This document shows, piece by piece, positions 1 to 6,674 of a stretch of DNA of 9,113 bases. The translations under genes and the position numbers were made by a program. Position 1 is the stretch's first letter, and each line of letters begins with the position of its first letter. Source of the stretch: SAR202 cluster bacterium (GTDB lineage: Bacteria > Chloroflexota > Dehalococcoidia > Lucifugimonadales > UBA1123); the NCBI GenBank assembly GCA_030743915.1, contig JASLRP010000012.1:1-9113 (forward strand), given 5' to 3'. The notes beneath the pieces are model-generated. The model searched no databases and was not told the origin of the DNA. It was given only the letters and a program-made list of their open reading frames with translations.

Positions 1-57
1 ATTTTGTCAGGTTGTTGTTGAGGGCCTCCAGTGGGTTCAATCACATGCCTTAATTTC

Positions 58-86
58 ATATTACGGAACAAAGGGCCAATCGTCAA
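58..86 (-). promoter_or_regulatory. Sigma-70-like promoter reading leftward off the window
   Basis: On the minus strand a -35 box TTGACG (81-86) and a -10 box TAATAT (58-63) are separated by 17 nt, close to the bacterial housekeeping consensus. It lies just after the stop codon of the cyclic-nucleotide-binding-fold gene and would drive a leftward gene starting beyond position 1. A 35-codon open frame from an ATG at 105-107 overlaps the promoter. I regard that frame as less likely than the promoter, because its ATG has no Shine-Dalgarno site. Inferred from sequence only. Confidence 0.45.
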
Positions 87-117
87 TGCCACTTTTCCGT
101 TCGGCATCGTGGCGCCA

Positions 118-621
118 TCAGTTATCGTTAATCGAGTTATAACGCGCCGCCATGGTTTCACGCTCGGCCACAAGAGCAACGGTGATTTGCCGAATACGCC
201 TGGACATGATGGTCGACAGCGACTGCATCACCTGGAAACCAGTGGCAGTGTCGGCCCGAACCAAATTGCCGAGAAGTTCCGCGTCGATTGAAATGAGTCT
301 GCAAGATTCCCAGGCCATCGCTGTGAGTGTGTACTGGAACGGCTCAACCATGGACGACCAACCCACAAGCTCGCCCCGCCCGCAGATGGCGGCGGTGCTG
401 CGACGGGACTGCGTTGCGTGCGGCACTCGGGTCGCCATCTGGAGGGCGACAAGGCCCTGTGTCACGATGTACAGCTTGTTCGCATCACTGCCCTGGGTGA
501 ACAGCAGAGTCCCTTCGGAGACGGAGGATTCCGAGCAGATCAGGGCGACGCGGCCCAACTCCTCGAAGGACAGTGTGTTGAACAGTTCGCTTTCCCTTAG
601 CGGAAAGATGCTTCCAATCAC
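118..621 (-). CDS. Stand-alone cyclic nucleotide-binding-fold (Crp/Fnr-like effector domain) protein, no HTH
   Basis: A 167-residue protein made almost entirely of a cNMP-binding beta-barrel. An N-terminal helical lead-in (about 10-25) is followed by barrel strands with the family-typical stretch EGTLLFTQGSDANKLYIV (about 37-54). The phosphate-binding-cassette region then reads GRGELVGWSSMVEP (about 81-94). A C-terminal helix (about 125-160, rich in Arg and Met) follows and the protein ends, with no helix-turn-helix, kinase or channel domain. The usual cassette Arg-Ala that contacts cAMP phosphate is not visible; YTLTAMA stands in its place, so the ligand may not be cAMP. The GTG start is chosen because AGGGGA lies 8 nt upstream. 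It has its own promoter (678-706) after the ileS terminator, so it looks monocistronic. Role unknown; it may sense a ligand or dimerise with a partner through its long C-terminal helix. The fold assignment is solid, the function is not. Confidence 0.85.
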   Translation of the reverse strand: MIGSIFPLRESELFNTLSFEELGRVALICSESSVSEGTLLFTQGSDANKLYIVTQGLVALQMATRVPHATQSRRSTAAICGRGELVGWSSMVEPFQYTLTAMAWESCRLISIDAELLGNLVRADTATGFQVMQSLSTIMSRRIRQITVALVAERETMAARYNSINDN

Positions 622-677
622 GTCTGAGGTCCCCTGAATCTACTATCACGCTCCTGCGAATTCGCCTGAGTTGATCT

Positions 678-706
678 AGAGTATGCCCGCTGGAATTCGG
701 TGTCAA
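678..706 (-). promoter_or_regulatory. Promoter of the cNMP-binding-fold gene
   Basis: The minus strand shows a perfect -35 TTGACA (701-706), a 17-nt spacer and a weak -10 TACTCT (678-683, 3 of 6 consensus positions). Predicted transcription starts near 671, giving a leader of about 50 nt before the GTG start at 621. It sits between the ileS terminator and the gene, which argues that the gene is transcribed separately from ileS. Confidence 0.5.
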
Positions 707-780
707 CATTGTGCAGACAGTCACAAGTTCTTGAGCGCAATCAAAGGACCGGACCCGGATAATCGTCCAGATTCCAGACA

Positions 781-812
781 TAAATAGAGGCGCGTATTAT
801 TGACGCGCCTCT
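781..812 (-). terminator. Hairpin terminator after ileS
   Basis: A perfect 9-bp inverted repeat (786-794 with 804-812, AGAGGCGCG and its complement) encloses a 9-nt AT-rich loop. It begins 26 nt past the ileS stop codon. On the minus strand the stem is followed by ATTTATG, only moderately U-rich. On the plus strand it is followed by TCATTATT, so it could act in both directions. Most likely it ends the methyltransferase-ileS transcript. Confidence 0.6.
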
Positions 813-838
813 CATTATTCCCTGCTGAACAACAGGAT

Positions 839-3800
839 TCAGGCTTTTCTCACCAGACCGATGGACGCTTCGATGCCGTCGAAGTTTTGATCTTCGGAGT
901 AGGCGTCCGTTGGGGCCGATGCGTCCAACAGCTCGTCACTCAGGGTTTCCTGTCGGATGTATTCCGCATGGGCCTGAACGACTTCGGATAGGTTTGCGTC
1001 GCCCTGGTAGTAGGTGATTATGCGGTCGGCGATGTCGAATTCGGCTGAGCGACGCATGTTCTGGATACGGTGGACAAGCTCCCGCGCCTGACCCTCCAGA
1101 CGAAGGTCTGGGGTGATTTCGGTGGCGATGGCGACGGTGTATCCGGCGTCGCTGGACACAGCGAAGCCGTCTCGCTCCTCGGACGAGACCAGGATTTCCT
1201 CTGGCTCAAGCTCGTAACCTTCCAACTCCACGCCTTCGCCTGCATCGACTTTCGCGGCGACCGCCTGAGCGTCGGCGTTGCCCAGCGCCTCGATGATGTT
1301 GTGAAGTTCCATGCCGTACTTGGGTCCGAGGATGGGCATGTTGGCCTGGAGCTTGAAGTTCACGACTTCGCTGTCTGCATCGAAGGCCACGATGTCTCGG
1401 ACGTTCAGTTCGTCGATCACCTGCGGCCCGGCCTGTTTCAGCAGCGAGCGTTCCTCGGCAGAACGAGTTTTGATCATCGCGGTCGCGAGCGGTTGCCGGA
1501 CCTTGATGGACGCCTTGCTTCGGGCGGCTCGGCCCATGCTCGATAGCCGCATTGCCAGACGAGTCACGTCGGTCAGGCGGGTGTCGATAACGCTGTCGTC
1601 AGCGACGGGGTAGTCGTCGAGGTGTATGCTCTCATGCCCCAATCCCGGGCGGACAACCAGGTTCTGATAGATGGTCTCGGTGACGAAGGGCATGATGGGA
1701 GCCAGGAGTTTCGACAGCGTGACCAGCACTTCGTAGAGTGTGGCGTAGGCGGCCAGCTTGTCCTGATCTCCGCCGTTGTCGCCCTGGTTCAGAAGTCCAG
1801 ACTTCCAGAACCGGCGTCGGCTGCGTCGGACATACCAGTTGGACAGCGATTCCACGAACGCCTCGGCGCGACGGGCGGCGGTCTGAGGTTCGAAGTTCTC
1901 CAGCGCATTGGTGGTTTCGGCCACAAGCTGGTTAAGCTCCGAGAGTATCCAGCGGTCCAACTCGGCGCGTTCAGCGGCGGGCGGGGCTGGAGTCTTGGGG
2001 TCGAACTGGTCGATCTCTGCATAGGTGACGAAGAAGGAATAGACGTTCCACAGCGGGATGATGAACTGACGTCGCACCTCGTCCGCCGAGCCGTAGCCGA
2101 AGTTTATGTTGGCCGCCGGGTCGTGGCGTGCGAACACCCAGCGCATGGAGTCCACGCCCATCTTCTCGGCGGCTTCCTCGAACCAGATGGCGGTGCCGGC
2201 GCTCTTGTGCATCTCCTCGCCCTTCTCGTTGCGCATCAGGGCGTAGCTGAAAACTGACTGGAAGCTGGCCGTCTCCTCCAGCACCGCGCCCATCGTCAGC
2301 ATGGAGTAGAACCAGTTGCGGAACTGGCCGGGGAAGCTCTCGGAAATCCAATTGGCGGGGAACCACTCCTTCCAGGCATCGGAGCCGTGGCGGTAACCCA
2401 GGGTGGAGAAGGGCACGATGCCGGCGTCCAGCCACGGGTTGCCGACCTCCCGAATGCGGGAGACCGTGGAGCCGCACTCTGAACATGCGATCTTGACTGC
2501 ATCGACCCAGGGCCGGTGAGGGGAGTGGCCCTCGAATTCGTCCCAGCCCTCGACTGCCCGTTCCTGAAGTTCGTTCTCGCTGCCCATGACGTCAAAGTGG
2601 CCGCAGTCTTCGCACTTGTAAATGGGCAGGGCGAGGCCGTAATATCGCTTTTTGGAGATCATCCAGTCGTCCATATTGTTGAGCCAGTCCAATTCTCTGC
2701 GCATGCCGAAATCTGGCACCCACCGGATGCTCTCGGTGATCTTCTTCAGAGACTCGCGGATCGGATCCATGCTGATGAACCACTCGTCCACCAGACGGAA
2801 CACAAGCTCGGTCCCGCATCGCCAGCAGACAGGATAGCGGTGGGTGTACCGTTCCAGATGATAGAAAACGCCTTTGGACTTCAGGCTGTCGTAGATTTCC
2901 TCATTGACGTCGAAAACGCTCTTGCCGGTCAGCGAGCCGAATCCGTCAATGAAAACGCCGAACTCGTCCAGCGGGGCGATGACAGCAAGGTCGAATTCCT
3001 TGCCCAGAGCGAAGTCCTCTTTGCCTGCGCCGGGAGCCGAGTGAACGATGCCGGTCCCTTCGTCCTCTGCCACCTCATCCCAGGGGATAACTCGATGCTC
3101 GACGCCCTGCTGGGCCGGAAGTTCGTCGAAGGGGCCGGAGTACCGAAGGCCCACCAGCGCGTCGCCGGTCAACTCTTCCAGGATTTCGTAATCGCCCTGG
3201 AGGATGGACACTCGATTCTTCACCAGATAGATTATGTCATCCCCTTGCCGGACCTTCACATAATTGAGGTCAGGGTGGACAGCCGCCGCCACGTTGGATG
3301 TCATCGTCCAGGGCGTGGTGGTCCAGATCAACAGGGATTCGTTCTTTCGGTCCAGTATGGGGAATTTCACGAACAGACCGGGGTGGACGATCTCGCGGTA
3401 GCCCTCAGTGACGATTTCGTGTTCGGAGAGTCCGGCGCTGCAACGGGGACACCAGGGCATCACGTCCGTCCCTTCGTAGAGAAGGCCCTTGTTCAGGCAG
3501 GTCTTGAGAAAGTGCCAGATGGTGTAGTTGTTCTCATCAGATTTTGTGTGGTAAGAGTCGTCCCAATCCATCCATTGGCCCAGTCGTTTTGACTGCTCGG
3601 AGATAATGTCCGCGAACCTGTCCACCCGCTGTTTGCAAAGCTCCACGAAGTCGCCGACGCCGTACTCCTCAATGTCCAGCTTGGATTTGAAGCCCAGCTC
3701 TTTTTCCACCTCGACCTCAATCCACAATCCCTGGCCGTCGAAGCCGTTTTGAAACCTCTGCTTGAAGCCCTGCATGTTGCGGAATCGCAGGAACAAATCT

Positions 3801-3997
3801 TTATAGCTCCGCCCCCAGGCGTGGTGGACGCCCATTGGGTTGTTCGCTGTGATTGGACCGTCGATGAATGACCAGCGTTTGTCCGAGTCGTTGTTGCGCT
3901 CTCGGTATTTCCGAGGAATGTCGTTCTCGTTCCACCACGAGAGCATCTGCTCTTCCAATTGTGGGAAGTCCTGCCTGGAATTCACCGCCTCGAACAT
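839..3997 (-). CDS. ileS: Isoleucine--tRNA ligase, type 2 (IleRS2-like), altered signature motifs
   Basis: Charges tRNA-Ile with isoleucine in the cytosol. At 1052 residues it is a normal full length. The Rossmann catalytic core starts with GPITANNPMGVHHAWGR (47-63). Aligned on the usual GPPYAN...HIGH region, the HIGH motif reads GVHH (56-59). The CP1 editing domain shows WTTTPWTMTSN (225-235) and GTGIVHSAPGAG (314-325). The KMSKS loop reads EMHKS (595-599). CxxC pairs at 183/186, 391/394, 462/465 and 505/508 suggest bound zinc. The anticodon-binding helical domain carries NWYVRRSRRRFW (720-731), and a long C-terminal extension typical of type 2 enzymes follows. The ATG is backed by AAAGGA 8 nt upstream. 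It is the second gene of a T-box-controlled operon, 46 nt after the methyltransferase. Frame and core motifs are intact, so it is probably active despite the altered signatures. The family assignment is secure; resistance to the antibiotic mupirocin is inferred. Confidence 0.97.
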   Translation of the reverse strand: MFEAVNSRQDFPQLEEQMLSWWNENDIPRKYRERNNDSDKRWSFIDGPITANNPMGVHHAWGRSYKDLFLRFRNMQGFKQRFQNGFDGQGLWIEVEVEKELGFKSKLDIEEYGVGDFVELCKQRVDRFADIISEQSKRLGQWMDWDDSYHTKSDENNYTIWHFLKTCLNKGLLYEGTDVMPWCPRCSAGLSEHEIVTEGYREIVHPGLFVKFPILDRKNESLLIWTTTPWTMTSNVAAAVHPDLNYVKVRQGDDIIYLVKNRVSILQGDYEILEELTGDALVGLRYSGPFDELPAQQGVEHRVIPWDEVAEDEGTGIVHSAPGAGKEDFALGKEFDLAVIAPLDEFGVFIDGFGSLTGKSVFDVNEEIYDSLKSKGVFYHLERYTHRYPVCWRCGTELVFRLVDEWFISMDPIRESLKKITESIRWVPDFGMRRELDWLNNMDDWMISKKRYYGLALPIYKCEDCGHFDVMGSENELQERAVEGWDEFEGHSPHRPWVDAVKIACSECGSTVSRIREVGNPWLDAGIVPFSTLGYRHGSDAWKEWFPANWISESFPGQFRNWFYSMLTMGAVLEETASFQSVFSYALMRNEKGEEMHKSAGTAIWFEEAAEKMGVDSMRWVFARHDPAANINFGYGSADEVRRQFIIPLWNVYSFFVTYAEIDQFDPKTPAPPAAERAELDRWILSELNQLVAETTNALENFEPQTAARRAEAFVESLSNWYVRRSRRRFWKSGLLNQGDNGGDQDKLAAYATLYEVLVTLSKLLAPIMPFVTETIYQNLVVRPGLGHESIHLDDYPVADDSVIDTRLTDVTRLAMRLSSMGRAARSKASIKVRQPLATAMIKTRSAEERSLLKQAGPQVIDELNVRDIVAFDADSEVVNFKLQANMPILGPKYGMELHNIIEALGNADAQAVAAKVDAGEGVELEGYELEPEEILVSSEERDGFAVSSDAGYTVAIATEITPDLRLEGQARELVHRIQNMRRSAEFDIADRIITYYQGDANLSEVVQAHAEYIRQETLSDELLDASAPTDAYSEDQNFDGIEASIGLVRKA

Positions 3998-4043
3998 ATT
4001 TGCATTCCTTTCACGCTTTGCGGTCTCGGGGATGGGCTGGAAT

Positions 4044-4850
4044 CTAACGCGCTCTTGCGACCAGCCACATTACATGCGAATCAAATTCCATAGGGTTGAG
4101 GTCTGACATCTGGCTGTCGGACGCGCCGTATGCCTGAACGACGTTCCAGCCTGTCTGCTCCAGCACTTCCATCAATTCGTGGAGGCTGTATATTCGGTGT
4201 TTCATGTGAATGCTCAGCCTGTGTCGGATGTCTGGACCGGAGCCTTCCCAGAACTCCCAGTTGTTCAAAATGGTTGATGTCTCGAACTCGAATGTGCGGT
4301 TTTGAATGACGCGCAGGTTGTCGGCAATGTCCATTCCCTCTGGCTCGAAGTTTCGGATGATCCAATCACGATGGACAGTCTGGACGATAAGCGTTGCGTT
4401 GTCAGCCGCGATCTCTCGAAACCCGCTGAACATAGCAATGTCGCCGGATTTGCCGAAGTACCCGTTGGATGTGAACATGTTAATTATGATGTCAAATCCA
4501 GCACGAGACCCCAAAGCCGAAGCTGGGGCCTGGATGTCTCCCTGGACGAACTCGGCGTTGCCTTTTTCGGTCTTGGATTTGTTGGTGGCGATGTCGATAT
4601 ACATTTGGGACAGGTCGATGCCTGTCACGTCGTATCCCAGCCGCGCCAATCGAAGGCTGTGGCGTCCGATTCCACACGGAGCGTCCAGCAGAGTTGAACC
4701 CGGCCCGTAGCCCTGATCCTGCATCAATCTGGTCAACGTCTCGACCTCGGGGTCTGCCCGACTGTCGATCTTCTCAAGAAAGGGCAGATAGACCTCTGGG
4801 TTCTCGACGGACAGAGTGTGCGTCCAGTGCTTTTCGTCGGTCTCTCGCAT
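4044..4850 (-). CDS. Class I SAM-dependent methyltransferase, substrate unknown, T-box-controlled
   Basis: A 268-residue protein with a Rossmann-type SAM-binding domain. Motif I is LLDAPCGIGRHSLRLA (54-69). The acidic residue expected to hold the SAM ribose is D79 in GIDLS. A motif-III-like segment has D105 (QGDIQ), and a motif-IV-like segment is FDIIINMFTSNGYF (119-132). The C-terminal half (RDWIIRNFEPEG, about 161-172) resembles many unassigned bacterial and archaeal small-molecule or protein methyltransferases, so the substrate cannot be read from sequence. The frame stays open back to a GTG at 4973, but that region is the T-box and its terminator, so those codons are not credible. I place the start at ATG 4850; GTG 4865 (AGG 7 nt upstream) is an alternative, as the Shine-Dalgarno signals are weak. 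It is the first gene of the operon, 46 nt before ileS, so tRNA charging should control its expression. Confidence 0.88.
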   Translation of the reverse strand: MRETDEKHWTHTLSVENPEVYLPFLEKIDSRADPEVETLTRLMQDQGYGPGSTLLDAPCGIGRHSLRLARLGYDVTGIDLSQMYIDIATNKSKTEKGNAEFVQGDIQAPASALGSRAGFDIIINMFTSNGYFGKSGDIAMFSGFREIAADNATLIVQTVHRDWIIRNFEPEGMDIADNLRVIQNRTFEFETSTILNNWEFWEGSGPDIRHRLSIHMKHRIYSLHELMEVLEQTGWNVVQAYGASDSQMSDLNPMEFDSHVMWLVARAR

Positions 4851-4891
4851 ATCCTGACTGCCTGACACCTGAAAACCTGATTGCCGCAAAT

Positions 4892-4929
4892 AAAAAAGCT
4901 CCCGCCCCAAATGATAGGGACGGGAGCTT
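4892..4929 (-). terminator. Intrinsic terminator of the T-box leader
   Basis: On the minus strand, a 13-bp stem with one G-U pair (4917-4929 with 4896-4908, outer arm AAGCTCCCG) closes an 8-nt loop and runs into TTTTTT. The 5' arm contains CCCGTCCCT, which can instead pair with the AGGG and CGGG of the T-box sequence to form the antiterminator. This is the classical transcription-attenuation switch, and it lies about 41 nt before the methyltransferase ATG. Confidence 0.93.
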
Positions 4930-5240
4930 CCATATGCTGATTTAACAATGGAAGATGGTACCCGCGGTGCCACCCTGATTCCTCGTCAATGAAACGAGAC
5001 GCTCAGTGTCCGATGGCCGTTTGGCGATCAGACCGCCCGGTTAACGTTGGGCGAGGCCGTCGGAGCCTACTGCTGCGATTCCATGTGGAACCGCGAATTC
5101 GGTCCGAGGCTCAGGAGGGATGTTCAGGGGAGGCCGTGGCGTCTGCTCTCACCATTTCGTTCGGAGTTCCGAACGAGCCAGACTCGCTGTGCCGGGTATC
5201 TTCCCTTACTCGTCTCCGTCGTTGCCTTTGGTATCTTGAT
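4892..5240 (-). promoter_or_regulatory. T-box riboswitch leader (best specifier AUC, isoleucine)
   Basis: The RNA senses uncharged tRNA and prevents premature termination. The hallmark T-box AGGGTGGCACCGCGG lies at 4962-4976, with the tRNA-3'-end-binding bulge UGGC (4969-4972). Stem I can be drawn with lower helix GGAG (5214-5217)/CUCC (5114-5117) and a specifier loop whose 5' side has AGTA (5207-5210). Its 3' side reads GAAC-AUC, placing AUC (Ile) at 5119-5121 one nt after the loop-E GAA, as in glyQS leaders. Further hairpins fit Stem II (5075-5094) and Stem III (5023-5037); a 7-bp hairpin at 5158-5175 falls in upper Stem I. The terminator and competing antiterminator follow. The Ile specifier agrees with ileS downstream. 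Oddities: UGGC would pair with a G discriminator although tRNA-Ile normally has A73, and no purine follows AUC. Stem drawing was by eye. Confidence 0.95.
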
Positions 5241-5246
5241 TGAGTC

Positions 5247-5276
5247 AGCTTAGTGAATGTGGTCGGGTGATGTCAA
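5247..5276 (-). promoter_or_regulatory. Promoter of the T-box / methyltransferase / ileS operon
   Basis: A perfect -35 TTGACA (5271-5276) stands 18 nt from TAAGCT (5247-5252), which matches 3 of 6 positions of the -10 consensus. It begins 6 nt after the osmC stop codon and points into the T-box leader. The transcript would start near 5240 and contain the whole riboswitch. The strong -35 with a weak -10 matches the pattern of the promoter at 678-706. Confidence 0.6.
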
Positions 5277-5281
5277 GAAAC

Positions 5282-5725
5282 CTAGCCTTCGAGAGTTGCC
5301 TCGACGCTCAACTCGACGTTTCCTTTCAAGGCGCCGGAGATCGGACAGCCGTCCTTGGCTCCCTCGGCGGCGGCTGTGAACGCAGCGGCGTCGAGGCCCG
5401 GGACCGTGCCTGTGACGGCCAGAGCGCTGGACGCGACTTTGAATCCGCCCTCGACCTGCTCGAAGGTGACGGTGGCGCTGACTTCCAGTTTTTCAGGCGG
5501 TGTTCCCGCTCTTCCGAGACCTGCCGATAGGGCCATGCAAAAGCACGAGGCGTGGGCCGCCGCGATCAACTCTTCAGGACTGGTCTTGCCATTGGACTCC
5601 TCGGTCCTGGCTGCCCAGGACACTCCCAGGTCTGTGAACGCTCCGCTCGTGCTGGCGGACACGATGCCGCTGCCGGACATCAGGTCGCCTGTCCATGTTG
5701 CGTTTGCTACTCTAACTGCTGCCAT
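5282..5725 (-). CDS. OsmC/Ohr-family peroxidase
   Basis: Thiol peroxidase family that reduces organic hydroperoxides, usually in the cytosol during oxidative or osmotic stress. At 147 residues it matches the usual OsmC length. The peroxidatic cysteine is C61 in AAAHASCFCMALS (55-67) and the resolving cysteine is C127 in GCPISGAL, the OsmC spacing. An extra cysteine, C63, follows the first. The N-terminal AVRVANATWTGDLMSGSG and the stretch KTSPEELIAAAH are typical of OsmC rather than Ohr. An ATG at 5740 opens the frame further upstream, but it lies inside the Shine-Dalgarno region: GGAGG (5734-5738) is 8 nt before the ATG at 5725, which I take as the start. It has a likely promoter at 5820-5847 and is followed within 6 nt by the next promoter, so it is probably a single-gene unit. 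Family certain; natural substrate unknown. Confidence 0.93.
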   Translation of the reverse strand: MAAVRVANATWTGDLMSGSGIVSASTSGAFTDLGVSWAARTEESNGKTSPEELIAAAHASCFCMALSAGLGRAGTPPEKLEVSATVTFEQVEGGFKVASSALAVTGTVPGLDAAAFTAAAEGAKDGCPISGALKGNVELSVEATLEG

Positions 5726-5733
5726 TCTGTCTG

Positions 5734-5738
5734 CCTCC
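5734..5738 (-). promoter_or_regulatory. Ribosome binding site that fixes the osmC-like start
   Basis: GGAGG on the minus strand, 8 nt upstream of ATG 5723-5725. It overlaps the alternative in-frame ATG at 5738-5740 and so rules that start out. Confidence 0.8.
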
Positions 5739-5756
5739 ATATGGATTGATTTGTGT

Positions 5757-5883
5757 CACCCTGCGCAGTCTTTCTGCCTTGCCGGGTTGGCGGAAGGGAC
5801 GCAGAGGTTGCGAGGGTGAGTTATATAATGCAGGCAGAATTGTAACACTTTTACACGCATTAAGAATAATAAAGCATGTAAAA
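5757..5883 (-). promoter_or_regulatory. Promoter and inverted repeats upstream of the osmC-like gene
   Basis: The minus strand has a good -10 TATAAC (5820-5825, 5 of 6 consensus) with a weak -35 TGTTAC (5842-5847) 16 nt upstream. The start would be near 5813, leaving a leader of about 88 nt. Just upstream is an AT-rich inverted repeat of 10 bp (5849-5858 with 5874-5883). It pairs fully only as minus-strand RNA, through a G-U pair, so it may be a weak terminator for the ComF transcript or an operator for a redox regulator. Within the leader, 5809-5818 can pair with 5757-5767 apart from one bulge. The promoter is moderately supported; the roles of the repeats are guesses. Confidence 0.4.
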
Positions 5884-5911
5884 AGACGCCGCTGGTGAGA
5901 TTGAAGCAGAG

Positions 5912-6616
5912 TTACGGAGTTCTGGCGACGGCGAGTCCCACAACGCTGGACGCCCCGGCGTCTTTCAGGGCGGCGGCGCATGCAGACATCGTGGCGCCGG
6001 TGGTCACAAGGTCGTCCACGAGTAGGATGCGGAGTCCTTCGGCTGACACGACGGATTGGAAATCGCCCTGGACGTTTTCCCAACGTTCGTCTCGCGAAGG
6101 TGCTCGGAGTTGGGACGGGGAGTTGATGGCTCGGATTAGCAGTCGCGAGTCCATCGGGAAGTCGATTATTTGGCTCAGTTCTGAGGCCAGCAGTTCGGCT
6201 TGGTTGAAACCTCTTGACCTGAGCCGCCGTGGGTGGGTGGGCACGGGCACGATCAGGTCGAATTTTTCGGAACGCTTGGCGAGGTATTGGGCGAGCAGGG
6301 CCGCAAGTTGTGGAGCGAGGACTCTGAGGTTTCCGAATTTCAGGTTCTTGATGGCCTGGTGGATAGGACTGGATTCAACGTACAGGTACGGAGCGATGAT
6401 GCGGTCGAACTTGGGCTGACGTCGTCGGCACCAACTACAAATGCCGCCAACTTCCGGTTGAGCGCATCTGTCGCAGGTTGGTTTTGAGAGTCGAGTCAGA
6501 GCGAAGCTGCAAGCGTCGCATATGTTGGATCCGAGACTGCCGCACCCCAGGCACTTGAGGGGATAGAGGGTGTCCAGAGCCACGGTCCAGATTCGGCTGA
6601 CCAGCGTGTTGAGCAC
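5912..6616 (-). CDS. comF: ComF/GntX-family phosphoribosyltransferase
   Basis: Homologues support DNA uptake during natural transformation (ComF) or related DNA metabolism. The exact reaction is not known, although the fold is that of type I phosphoribosyltransferases. The 234 residues are normal for the family. An N-terminal zinc region has cysteines at 22/25, 33/36, 48/51 and 60/63. Next comes the family stretch IHQAIKNLKFGN (85-96), then PVPTHPRRLRSRGFNQAELLA (124-144). The PRPP-binding loop LLVDDLVTTGATM lies at 198-210. The GTG start has no clear Shine-Dalgarno site, but no longer in-frame start exists. It lies alone between the aminopeptidase and the osmC-like gene with no other competence gene in view, so a transformation role is inferred only from the family. 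Confidence 0.92.
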   Translation of the reverse strand: MLNTLVSRIWTVALDTLYPLKCLGCGSLGSNICDACSFALTRLSKPTCDRCAQPEVGGICSWCRRRQPKFDRIIAPYLYVESSPIHQAIKNLKFGNLRVLAPQLAALLAQYLAKRSEKFDLIVPVPTHPRRLRSRGFNQAELLASELSQIIDFPMDSRLLIRAINSPSQLRAPSRDERWENVQGDFQSVVSAEGLRILLVDDLVTTGATMSACAAALKDAGASSVVGLAVARTP

Positions 6617-6674
6617 GGCAACTCACGGCCACGTCGGCTATCGGTGAGGTTGCCAAGCGAACGTTGGGTGACTA

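Noticed and set aside
1..107. Partial minus-strand frame from ATG 107 (35 codons, running off the left edge)
   Set aside because: No Shine-Dalgarno site, and it overlaps a good leftward promoter (58-86), so the real start of the next gene is more likely outside the window.
2516..3592. 358-codon plus-strand open frame
   Set aside because: It lies wholly opposite the ileS coding sequence, shows no recognisable domain, and is explained by the codon bias of the true gene.
5158..5175. 7-bp palindrome CGTTCGG/CCGAACG as a separate operator
   Set aside because: It falls inside Stem I of the T-box RNA and is better explained as part of that structure.
4989..5253. Plus-strand small frames of 68-84 codons in the region 4989-5253
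   Set aside because: They lie opposite the T-box leader and share no recognisable protein features.
5738..5740. ATG at 5740 as the osmC-like start
   Set aside because: It overlaps the GGAGG that serves the ATG at 5725, and OsmC homologues begin close to the later Met.
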